NCBI RefSeq assembly: GCF_905475395.1
Contig: NC_058337.1
Coordinates: 116,678,368 to 116,742,367 of the forward strand
Source of the DNA: Chrysoperla carnea
Taxonomy: Eukaryota > Arthropoda > Insecta > Neuroptera > Chrysopidae
Direction: 5' to 3'
Length of the DNA: 64,000 bases
The notes beneath the pieces were generated by a model. That model made no database searches, was not told where the DNA came from, and was given only the letters and a program-made list of their open reading frames with translations. Within the stretch, counting starts at the first letter, position 1; each line of letters begins with the position of its first letter. Below, in pieces: positions 1 to 9,729 of the stretch. The translations under genes were made by a program, and so were the position numbers.

Positions 1-637
1 TTTTAAAATCATATTAATTTTAAAACAATATGCACGTGATATTTCTAGCTCACAGTGGCTACTGTGTAGACATCTTTGACCGAATTCGCTGTTCTATTTA
101 GTGTCGCTGTAGCTACGGTGGATTTTGCACGGCTTTGAAGAGCGCACGGGTAAGTTATACTCGGCCAAAATGACCACGAAAAATTTATATGTACAATTTA
201 TATAACAAAGTGGCTGAGCGGTCTGAGGCGATAGACTTTGATCGTTTGGTAATTAAAAATAAGTCGAATCTTTGTTTCTTTGAATTTTTAGTTAGTAAAC
301 GGTTAATCTAAGACACCCGGTTTATGACTATTACATTTAGAAGTGTTTTAAATCATCAAGTTTAAAAAATACTGGTTACTCTGGGTGTGAAATTGGTAGA
401 TAATAAAAAAGATTTATTAGAATGAGAAAACCATAGAATCTTAGTTACATGTGATCTCTTGAGATTTTTTTAAACTATTCGGAGAATCAAATTCAATTTT
501 GATTTTACGCGATGCATCAGCACTTTGGAATCGATTATCATCTTCTTAAATTTTTCATAGTCAGTTAAAATTAAATTTGATTTCATTTCATGTACAGACC
601 GTTTACTGGAGTAAATTTAAGCAAAAAAAGACTGTTA

Positions 638-728
638 TATGGATTGAAAGTTCGAGCAGCGAAACTTTGGGGTTTTTCTTTTCACATCAAAATAAGTATT
701 TTTGGAAATTTTTTACTTTCGCGGAGTG
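638..728 (+). repeat. 91-bp dispersed repeat, left arm of inverted pair
   Basis: This stretch recurs in reverse orientation at 2361-2451 with only two differences seen in 91 aligned bases. Outside these limits the two sites lose similarity on both sides. The arm begins at TATGGATT and ends at CGGAGTG. The two arms enclose about 1.6 kb that contains the bacterial-like frame at 1389-2160. They may be ends of a mobile element or two independent insertions of the same family; no target-site duplication was recognised. Confidence 0.8.
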
Positions 729-1154
729 CAAAATTCGAGATCAGCGACCCAAAAAACCCCTTTATGCGTCATAAAAATTTTGATTTTGCAAAAAATATGA
801 AAGCGGTAGTCCATACACCCCCCCAACAAATATTTCCAGAAAGTGTTAAATTTGCCGTTTTTCGCAAAAATATGGATCAAGGAGTGAGTCATTTTACGGG
901 TAAACCACTTATTATAAAAACGAAAGATAATGAAAAATGCTACAATTTAAAAAAAAATTTAACCTCGTAGGACAAAATGGCATAAAATGGCAGCCATTTT
1001 AAACAATTCACTAAATTGGAAATTTCGGCCGAACTATTTAACGGACTTCGCTAAAATTTTAACCGAAAGTTGTAAGTAATAAAACCTACTATTGATACTA
1101 GTTTCATTAAAATCAATCAAATATTTTTCAAGTTACAGTCAAATGAACAGTTTT

Positions 1155-1200
1155 ACCATATGTGTGTATACATATATATATATGTATACAAACATATGGT
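1155..1200. repeat. 46-bp near-perfect palindrome
   Basis: The sequence runs ACCATATG, alternating TA/TG, then CATATGGT, and reads the same on both strands apart from one mismatched pair. It is centred in a run of TA dinucleotides near 1177. Such sequences can extrude cruciforms and are frequent in AT-rich insect DNA; no function is implied. Confidence 0.75.
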
Positions 1201-1319
1201 ACCTATTATTAAAACATTTGATATATTAGATATCAAAATTCCATAATTTGCAACTTTTTTATCTTTTGATAGAAATATTTAAAAAATTAACGATGTGAAA
1301 TAACTAAGATAGGTTCTAT

Positions 1320-1367
1320 GAAGATTTCTAATACATATCCCATTTTAAAGTATTTTTAGAAATCTTC
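1320..1367 (-). terminator. Terminator-like hairpin behind the bacterial-like frame
   Basis: Perfect 12-bp arms, GAAGATTTCTAA at 1320-1331 and its reverse complement at 1356-1367, enclose a 24-bp loop. Read on the minus strand the hairpin begins about 20 bp beyond the stop codon of the open frame at 1389-2048. That is the place a Rho-independent terminator would take in a bacterium. The stem is AT-rich and no long clean U tract follows, so it would be a weak terminator. In the present nuclear context it is unlikely to act as one and may simply be carried over with the gene. It could also be a chance palindrome in AT-rich DNA. Confidence 0.4.
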
Positions 1368-1388
1368 ACAGCTTGGAAAGAAGGCTAA

Positions 1389-2160
1389 TTAAAGACCAGG
1401 TCCTCTTGTTCTTACTTTCTGATTCTCTTGATGAATAGCAGGTTTGTCTTTTGAAGATGTTTGAGATTGGTTGGCAAATAATAATTTATCAAATATTTCA
1501 GGATTTGCTTTTCTTATTTCAACTAAATTAAGATTATGATTATTAACTTCTTTCGGCTCAACAGTTTTATTCATTAATTTTGTTAAGCCGGCAGCAATTT
1601 GTTCGTTTGTTAAAGCATTTGAAAAGATTTTATTATTAATTTCTTTTTTGACATACTCATCACTTAACGCTGCATATTTATTTACTGATTGTTCTAGTTT
1701 TTCCTCCAAGTAATCTTTACCTGTAAAAATTGATTTAAACTGTTCCCAGAGAGAAGTACCTTTGTCATTAATTTCTTTTAGCTCCGAGACTATTCTAGGA
1801 CTATTGTCAGTTAGATAAGCAGAATCTAAATTCTTTAAAATTGTTCCTGTTTTTTCAATAAGTTTTTCATTGGTACTCTCATATAAAGGAGCAAAAAGCC
1901 TAACCATAGGCTCTAACATTTTACTTTCTTGAGTATTTTTATCTAATCTTTCTGTCAGTTGATTTACTGAATCTTCTGCTGCTTTAGAAATTTCTTTTCT
2001 ATCCATTTCCGATTCTGTATATGTTTTTTTATTTCCCCCCCCCCCCACTATGAATAAATTCCTTACATTGTTGCAATTTTTGCTGTGATAAAGAATTAGG
2101 TAATTTTTCTATAACTGCTTCTAGTAGTTTTTCAGTATATATCTCTGCGGCAATTGAATT
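1389..2160 (-). pseudogene. Bacterial-like hypothetical protein gene, frameshifted at a G12 run
   Basis: The downstream part is a 219-codon open frame (2048 down to 1389), by far the longest in the window, with no intron. Its product is hydrophilic, rich in Lys, Glu, Asn and Gln, predicted largely helical, and has no signal peptide or membrane segment. The first codon of that frame is a GTG inside the run of G and is not a credible start. Upstream, a second frame without stops covers about 38 codons (2160 to 2047; it includes NSIAAEIYTEKLLEAVIEK) and is offset by one base. It joins the first frame only if one G of the 12 is removed, or two are added. No ATG lies in the upstream piece before a TAA near 2162, so the 5' end looks truncated there. 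Composition and style recall small proteins of Rickettsiales and other AT-rich insect endosymbionts, but I do not recognise the family. Interpretation: a bacterial gene fragment in insect DNA, or an assembly chimera, now broken. Function unknown. Confidence 0.55.
2035..2046. repeat. Homopolymer run of 12 G (minus strand)
   Basis: Twelve consecutive C on the plus strand, in a region that is otherwise strongly AT-rich. It lies exactly where the two frames of the bacterial-like gene are out of register by one base. Runs of this kind slip during replication and are also error-prone in sequencing, so the frameshift may be real or technical. Confidence 0.9.
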
Positions 2161-2360
2161 TTACCATATATATATAACTGGGAGGGGAAGGGACGAAACC
2201 TCCCCAAAAAAATATGAGGAGTAGTTCTTAACATTGACTACAAACATACCAAATTTGGATATGCACCGATGTCTCCTCTTGCGAATATAAAATAAAAATG
2301 ATAAAATTTCTGAAAAAAATTCCATTTTTGACGCCATTTTGTTGGTTAGACATGTTGCAC

Positions 2361-2451
2361 CACTCCTCGAAAGTAAAAAATTTCCAAAAATACTTATTTT
2401 GATGTGAAAAGAAAAACCCCAAAGTTTCGCTGCTCGAACTTTTAATCCATA
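2361..2451 (-). repeat. 91-bp dispersed repeat, right arm of inverted pair
   Basis: Reverse-complement partner of 638-728 (89 of 91 positions match by eye). On its inner side the sequence between 2163 and 2360 is not shared with the left arm. High similarity between the arms suggests a recent event or gene conversion. Confidence 0.8.
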
Positions 2452-3648
2452 CACAAGGCGTAATTTCACTCTACTAATTACCAAATCAGCAATGAGTAGC
2501 ATACAATGGAATGGAATGGTCGAAATATATATTTATATTTTATACAAATTGATCCAGGAAATTTGGGCAAATTCTAAATTTCATTCGAAATGTGGACACA
2601 TTTTGTAAATCGTATGGACACATTCTAATTAATGTCTTTTAAAAGCAGAAAAAATTTTCTCTCTCTAATATACTGCAGTGTAAAGAGATTGAATCATCTA
2701 TTAATCTTACATGAACTGTTTTCAAAGTGGTGTTTTACTTGCAATAATTGCAATTAGTTAAAAGCATGGCAAATATTTTACTATAAAGATAAAAATGGCA
2801 AACGGAATTCGTTTTTCCATAAAATAAGTTTAATCTGAAGGTTTTCATCCTTTTTACCGTCTCTTATTATCTTATTTATCAAAATTATCATCAAAGTGGA
2901 ATACTTTGGAAGTTTTTGAGCAATAGATACCAAAAGTAGACAGTAAAAGCTTTCATATGAGCTATTGCCTTTCCAAATTTGATGAAAGAGATGCAGAAAT
3001 GGTAGAAAAATTGTTTCTTTTAAAACTTTTGATGAATAAAATATATTACATCTTTTCTTGAGAATGTATTTTCTTTTACTTTTATTTTTTTACATTTACT
3101 CAAAATGATGAATTCACTCTGATAAAATAAATTACATATCACGCAAAATATTTATTTTTTAAAGTTCGTTGCCCTATAAATTTCTTAACATTAATAAATA
3201 TTAACGATGAAAAATTGATGTAAAAATACGTTTTCAAGAAAAAGGGAAAAGTTTTTGAAACTTTCAAGTGAAAACTTTTGAATCGAGATATAAAAAATAT
3301 TTCCGAATATTTCGCTTTATTTTTTCTTGAAATATGTAAAAAAAAATATAATTTGATTAATGTACTTTCACTTTAACAAGAAAGTAACGCATTTTTGAAT
3401 GTTTACACACAGTAATTTTTGATAAATTTTAGTTTTTTTGTTAAAAATTCTCATGTAACTATCATAAATTCACATGTTAATCATGAAACTTTCTAGAGTC
3501 ACTTTTGAGAACCTTGAGCTTGAAATAGCATAACCTGAAATCAAATCATAAAGGGAACATAATTTGTACACTGTTGTTGGAATGAGCTGTTTGCAAACTC
3601 ACAAAATAATAGATAAAGCAGAAATTTTGAATCAACACAGCCGTTATG
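2452..3648. other. AT-rich non-coding block
   Basis: No coding signal, conserved motif or recognised repeat was found. The stretch is dominated by A and T runs with short degenerate open frames. Confidence 0.5.
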
Positions 3649-3975
3649 ATACCATGTATATATTTAATATATATCAAGGTATACTAAGTTTAGTCCCATG
3701 TTTGTAACGCTTAAAAATATTGATTATACGAACAAAATTTTGGTACAGGTGTTGATAAAATCGCCTAATTAGTCTATTTCCGGTTGTCAGCCCGTCCGTC
3801 CGTCTGTGAACACGATAACTCAAAAACGAAAAAAGGTATCAAGCTGAAATTTTTACAGCGCACTCAAGACGTAAAAAGTGAGGTAGAGTTTGTAAATGAG
3901 CAACATAGGTCCATTGAGTCTTGGGTCCATCTTGTAAGCCGTTAGAGATAGAACAAAAGTTTAAATGTATAATGT
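3649..3975 (+). repeat. ATACCATGTATA-family repeat, 3'-truncated copy
   Basis: The copy starts with ATACCATGTATA, passes through a conserved pyrimidine-rich stretch (CCGTCCGTCCGTCTGTG near 3792-3808) and the line AACACGATAACTCAAAAACG, and stops after AGAACAAAAGTTTAAATGTA. Longer copies lie at 12515-13100 and 38139-38790, and broken reverse copies at 15120-15325, 17665-17800 and 39161-39230. No protein-coding capacity is seen in any copy, so this is a non-autonomous family. Confidence 0.85.
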
Positions 3976-4924
3976 AATAATACTAAATCAGTCATAGGTC
4001 CTACAATGCCAAAATCTGGGTAGAATTAAAAATGTTTTCGTTATCCATGAAAAAATTTAATAAATTTAACAGTATTTTTAAACCCATACTAATAGCACTC
4101 AAAATTTATCGTCTGGCTGCCCTTCTCTGCCATCCCTTCAGTACTATGTCAGACTCCAGGAAATAGCATCGTAAAATTTGAAAAAAGAAATTAGACTTTA
4201 TTTTTAGTCGGTTGGAGAAAATCCAATCTTTTTAGCATGTATAGAACAGAAAATCGTTCATTTTGGGTGATTTTTCGCGCGCTCTCTTAACAATCAACAA
4301 TCAAGCACCTAAAATGCAAATCTATTAAAATTCTGATTTTTAATAGATTTCTTTTTGAGGGATAAAAATCGTAAAGATTTTTTACTCGAAACTTGACATT
4401 TAGAATAAAATGTTTACACACTGGAAACCTGCATTTTTACGTTCATTAGCATGTTTTAAACAGGATCCTAGAAAAATTTACCATGGCAAAATAATCATGC
4501 TCAATGACGGATTTTGCCGTATCTAATGGGAACATAGAACGTACTCTATTTACGCTAACATTTTCGTTTAAAAAGATTTATTCTCGTCGTTTCTACATTC
4601 TCTACTATATTGCCATCAGAATTGCAGATTTTATGAGTGTTTCTCAAACCGATACGATAATAAAAAAATGGGTAAGAAATCAATTTGAATATGTGAAAAA
4701 TGTGACACAAATCGACATACGTGTTTTAAAATAAAATGTATAGATGAAAGTTACAAAAAAACATAATATATATTTAAAAGACTACAACGATATATTATAA
4801 TCTTTTATCAAAAAAGATTCAAAAATACAGAAAAAAGAAGAAAATTTTAAAAGTTTTCACTGTAATAAAGTAAAAGTATAATATTTTTATACAATTTTTG
4901 ATAGGTACTATAAAATATATAAAA
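3976..4924. other. Non-coding block
   Basis: AT-rich sequence without recognisable genes. The 76-codon open frame at 4504-4734 has no family features and is not called. Confidence 0.4.
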
Positions 4925-5370
4925 CTAGAGTGATACCCACCCGCTTCGCTGGGTTTATAAGTAAAGATTGATAAAGATTGCTCTCGCTTATCCCCTTTCT
5001 ATAACACTCGAAATAATGCTAAGGTTTGTTTTACACAGGTAAAATATATGTATGGTTTTCTATTTTTTTAAATGTACAATAGTATTTATTCATTGAGTAT
5101 ATCAGAGAAGATGGCCGTGAAATATTTTATATTAATTATTTTTACAGAAATCTGTAATTTATGGTAATGTCAAATGACTACTTTTACAGAAATCTGTAAT
5201 TTATGGTACTATGGTAATGTAAAAATAAATTAATTTTTAAATTTTTTTATCTTTTTATTCATATATCTTCATAAATTATATCTCATGTGTTATTCTGATA
5301 TATCAGCTATATTGCTGTACAGTTTCAAGCAAACAAACATGCTTACTTTCACATTTATAATATATAAGGA
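4925..5370 (-). mobile_element. Helitron-like non-autonomous element, copy 1
   Basis: Read on the minus strand it begins with TC after a host A (TCCTTATATATTATAAATG) and ends with CTAG before a host T, as Helitrons do. Just before the end lies a GC-rich segment (CCCAGCGAAGCGGG) able to form a short hairpin. A second copy with the same termini is at 59850-60225, with near-identical sequence over the terminal ~130 bp. No Rep/helicase coding sequence is present. An internal duplication, near 5147-5213, repeats a ~30-bp block. A tail of an RTE-type LINE or related SINE is the main alternative, since such GC-rich 'CCCGCTTCGC' ends are described for several classes. Confidence 0.65.
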
Positions 5371-6512
5371 TGTAAATACCTATAAACATACAGACATACA
5401 TACAGTAAGGTAATTTATATTCAAGAAAGGTTATACAAACTTTCTCTCAGTGAATGAAATTTATTTTTTTTCCTCTCATTTTTCCTATAAATTCAATGAA
5501 AACGGTTACAATAAATCACTTTGTTATGAATAAAAAATGAATTATATATTTAGTAAAGTATAGAAGAGAGTCTTACAGATATAATTTTGTCATTTTCACC
5601 ATTCAAATGTCGTCTTTTTTCTTTCTTTTTTTTGGAATAATACAAAAAAAATTACATTTTTTGTATGTGAATATTTTAAATTGGATATTATTTTAAACTA
5701 TTCTTTTGTACATACCTTTCAATTATTGCTGTCCTAGTGATATCTGAAACAAAAATACTATTATGAAAAAAACGGAAGCACTTTGTATCGTATAAATTTA
5801 CAGTAGCTTATGATTTAAATTTAGAGCATCAAGGTTTGAGAAAGTAGATTCAATGTAAAGGCATCGCTGGTATAAAATTTTGACGTAGCGACGATTCATT
5901 TCGGGTTTTATTGTCTCTCATATTTTTATTTGCTTAGCAGGTTACAATAATATTGCCACGTCGTAATGAGATGGAGTTAAATGAAAGTTGGATTAAACCT
6001 CTTTTGAAAAGATTTCTCCATCTAATTAATGCGATAAAGCGGACAGAATTTACGGGATAATTTGCTTGTTCCATAGTTAATTGGACTTATTATTTAATTT
6101 TTTGATTTAGAATTAATTAATAGGTATAAGGAATTCAGTATTTTTGGAAAACATTAATTAAGGAAAAAAACAGAAGTTTCTAAATGCATACGTTTATTTC
6201 AGTGTTTTCAAAAAATAGCCCACCACAAACATAGAAGACAGTTGGTAAAATTAAGCAAATGTAACTAATTTCAAAGTTTTTATGACGTCCATTCAGGTGT
6301 ATGTACTCTTTCAGATAACTAATTTATTCATCATACCCCGCAAAATTCAAACCATCTATTATCAGTTCTGTTCTTTCAACACTTCTGCTGTTGCTGGTCA
6401 ATTATCCTGGTGCAGTTCTTCTCTCTCTTGGCAAGCTTTTCTCCCTCGTTGATTTCGACTACTTTTTTAAGTTTAGTTTATTTAGTTAAAACCAGTTTTC
6501 GCATTTTAAGGG
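5371..6512. other. Non-coding block
   Basis: AT-rich DNA with no coding signal and no repeat partner that I recognised within the window. Confidence 0.4.
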
Positions 6513-6967
6513 GATTGTTTCCCTACAGTATTGTAAAAAAGTTTTGGTTTATTGCACGGTACATACATATAAACCAAAGACATGCTTTGAATTCAAATAA
6601 TGTGTTATTTTTAGCTTTACAATACCACGCAACTACAAAAATATATAATATATTGTGTGCAAGTGCTGCTTATAAATTTGATAATACAATTATCGCTTTT
6701 CAATCATCAATACTCTAACTATAGTCGTCTCTGTTCATCAAATGATGGATCTTCGATGAACTCATAATTAAATTAAAATTTTGTTTTTATATTATCAGCA
6801 ACCTTATATTTTTATGGTATTAACTACAAGATTGTCTGAATATTTTAGATCGTTTTTTATCACACTCTCCAGATTTTTTGATTTATTAATATCCAATTGA
6901 AAAGGAGAATCTATACGATTCATCATTTCTACAGTCAACTTTGAACGATAAAATAATAATTAAAAGC
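6513..6967 (+). repeat. ~455-bp dispersed repeat, partner of 44441-44901
   Basis: Nearly the entire stretch, from GATTGTTTCCCTAC to the run ending AAAAGCC, recurs in reverse orientation at 44441-44901 with scattered substitutions and short gaps. A 102-codon open frame that overlaps it (6410-6718) has a partial counterpart in the other copy, which shows that both frames are repeat sequence. No terminal repeats or coding domain identify the class. Confidence 0.85.
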
Positions 6968-7753
6968 CCGATGACCTAAGAATTTTTTGTGATTTTTGGA
7001 AAATTTGTTAATCAAAAAATGTATTTATAAAGTTTAATTGAAATCCCTCGTATTATTCAATTCTTGCATATCTCCCTAAGATGATAAAAATAATTTGGAA
7101 AATATATGAATTTTAATTTAACTGCCTCATGTCGTACATTATCATTATCTCTACACCCAAATCCATTATATTTTATTCGTTATATGATCTGTACTTACTT
7201 AAAATAAAAATATTATTGATTTCAATTTAAATAATAAAAGATCATTATTTTAATATGAACGAAACAAAATCCAAAAAACAATAAAAAAACATTGATGTTT
7301 GATAAAATTTAAATAATATTATGATTATGTATATACAAACTTATCTAAATAAATGTTTAAGGTTAATGCAATATGTAAATTTTATTGATTCAGAGGCGTA
7401 TTGTACGTGTATTTGTTTGTTTGAATTGTTGTACGTTGTATAGACATAACAGAATCAAAATATAGTCAAAGTGTGGTTTATTTAGCTGTTAACACAAATG
7501 TTAATGTAAATCTCAATAGTTAACCTAGAATTGTATATCCAATTAATTATTAATTATCAAGTGTGGATACAATTGTTCCTCGATTTTCATTTCATTTTTC
7601 CCCGAAAATTTTTGCAGGAGTTTTGTTTTTTTACGTTTTCTTGGAAGAAGGACTATTCATGTATTTTTTTAATATTTTTATTTCATTGATTACACCGTTA
7701 TTACACAGTAAAAATTATAAATACTGTTTAAAAATGCTGTAATTAATTATAAA
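6968..7753. other. Non-coding block
   Basis: AT-rich, no coding sequence or recognised element. Confidence 0.4.
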
Positions 7754-8134
7754 CAAATATTTAAAATAGCGAATAATTTTGAGATGTTTAAACGCAGTCC
7801 TTTCGGCGCTCTCTGATGATTTATTGATATGTGATCTGTCAATAAATGACAGTTCAATGTATAATTTGCACTTTAAAAAAATGTATTTTTAAGACAGAAT
7901 TAACACACGTTATTTTCAAATTTTCTAATAAAAAGCCGTAGAATAATATAACTCAACCTAATACCATACAAAATATAACTAATTAATACCATATGTCAAA
8001 AATTTGGATTTCCGTTTTAGAAATTTAAATTTCTCTCACTGAATTTGTACTTTTATTAATTAATTTTAAGTAATTAAAAATATATTAACTACTAAAATAA
8101 TGGTACAGTTGAAATGTCCAACCTATAAAGTTAC
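7754..8134 (-). repeat. ~380-bp dispersed repeat, partner of 30255-30637
   Basis: Reverse complement matches 30255-30637 in order along its whole length with gaps. Landmark blocks are CATTGAACTGTCA, the GGACTGCGTTT line, TATTTTGTATGGTATTA and GTACAAATTCAGTGAG. Diverged copies, no protein coding, class unknown. Confidence 0.8.
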
Positions 8135-9058
8135 AACCTAAAATAATATATGAACCAAATTTTAAGATCATGAATATTCTCTATTGATACAAGCTTTAAA
8201 ATGAATTTTTAAACAAGCAATTCCTCGTAATTTGGCCCCTTTACCATCTTTAGTACTATGGGGTAGATTTAATATGAAATAGACTCGCCTTTACTGAAGA
8301 ATTTAAATTTCTAATAGTTTACCCCCATAAGAGTAGAAATACATTTGCTTTAAAATCTAATATAAACTTAATCTTTATGTGGGCTTAATTAGCCTTTAAA
8401 ACAAAGTCAGCATACTCAATTTGAGTAAAATTTCATTTTGCGTTCGAAATTAAGTTACAAAATTTCAACTTTAAGACAGTTTCCAACCCCAAAGGAAGTA
8501 ATTTGATATTAAGGCAAGTTTAGATAAATCATCATATTTTGAGCTGTATTGTATTTGGTGAACTGTTGTACAGAACTTTTAAAGATACCCTGTATAACTC
8601 GTATTTCTCTGATACATAAAATTATCAAAAACTAATGACAATTCCGATTTGTGATCCAGATTTCAATCAAATATCTATGATAAATAGTTAGTTTAAAATG
8701 TAAACATCACATTTGCAATTGAAATATCTACTCTGAACATAGCAACTCGAATATTCGAGGTTTGTACATGTATATATACAAAATCGTATTTATATACATT
8801 TTATGTATACGATATAATGTATACCATTCCTAATTGCAGCATCCCTAATTTGGTAAACAGATCGCGTAATGGTTATAAATTTATAAATGGGAAAATGGAA
8901 ATAAAGCAATGATTTGTTAGATAATCAAAAATAATTGAATATATACTTCGTTTATATTCGGATATTAACCCTATGTTAAAATTATAAATGTTCAATGTAA
9001 TTTTGATTACATCAACCACAAAACTTTGGTTTTATTACATCTAGTATATATTATATAA
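8135..9058. other. Non-coding block
   Basis: No genes or recognised elements. A TA-rich stretch near 8765-8822 is partly palindromic. Confidence 0.4.
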
Positions 9059-9729
9059 GTGAAATTTACAAAATTTAAAACCCCCCGACAAATGCGATTT
9101 ATTCCTTGTAAATCGATTTTTGGAAACTTAGCTATAAAATGTTCTCTATCAAGGCGATTCGACCGCTTAGAGGCTACGATGCCACTGAGAAACACACAGA
9201 CACACAGATAAACACTTTAAACTTATAACACTCCTTCTTAAATCATTATCAAAGTTATGATGAAGGACATCAGATGAGATGAAAAGGATACTTAGAGAGC
9301 TATCATTTTTTGGGACATATTTTTGGAAATATTTTAATTGAAATTGAAATATTTGAGTTGACTTTGTTCTTTTGAATTATTGTTTAGAATTAGCTAATTA
9401 TTTTACCATTCCACTTTTCAAAATGAATTGAGCCAGGTTTATTCGATCATTTCCATAGCATGTCAAAATTAAACGTCATGCCTTTTCCAGAATCGATTTT
9501 GAATATCATAGCCAATTTTTTTATTTTTTTTTTGAGAACGGAACTCTAAACTCGCACTTTAAACATATCTAAGAACACTCTCCGTTAAAATACCTTTCAA
9601 ATGAAACCAAAAAAATTAAAATCGCTTCATCCGTTTAGGCACTACGATGCCACAGACAGACAAACACACTGACATACACACATAGCGGTTTAACTTATAA
9701 CACCTAGTTTTAATCCGGGGGTTAAAGAG
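9059..9729 (+). mobile_element. CCCCCGA-ended repeat element, full-length copy
   Basis: The element runs from GTGAAATTTACAAAATTT and a CCCCCGA end to a CCGGGGG end at 9715-9721, so its termini are short inverted repeats. Two direct blocks inside it (near 9151-9240 and 9631-9720) carry the string CTACGATGCCAC followed by CA/GA-rich sequence and TTATAACAC. A matching inverted copy of the same length class is at 41350-42049. Partial copies occur at 22013-22440, 27646-27935, 37265-37582 and 49315-49580. No coding capacity; a non-autonomous DNA element is most likely. Confidence 0.75.

Larger units (their letters stand above)
1..1319. other. AT-rich non-coding block at window start
   Basis: No conserved coding sequence is visible. 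A good splice-donor string (CACGG|GTAAGT) stands on the plus strand with the exon side ending at 149, but no matching exon, start codon or promoter could be supported around it. At about 207-235 there is a short stretch resembling the A-box half of a class II tRNA (TGGCTGAGCGGTCTGAGGCG) without a convincing B box, so probably a SINE or tRNA relic. Positions 638-728 are one arm of an inverted repeat and 1155-1200 form a palindrome, both listed separately. Short open frames here are AT-rich repeat sequence and are not called. Confidence 0.5.

Noticed and set aside
100..155. Possible exon ending at the GTAAGT donor at 150
   Set aside because: The donor is good, but no promoter, acceptor or open frame supports an exon, and the window edge limits what can be seen.
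207..290. Possible class II tRNA gene
   Set aside because: Only an A-box-like half is present; no B box at tRNA spacing and no cloverleaf can be drawn.
590..970. 126-codon plus-strand open frame
   Set aside because: Its core is the 91-bp dispersed repeat also found at 2361-2451, and the shared peptide appears in both places because the DNA is repeated.
6410..6718. 102-codon open frame resembling one at 44697-44912
   Set aside because: The similarity is at DNA level across a longer non-coding repeat, and the frames diverge where the DNA has indels.
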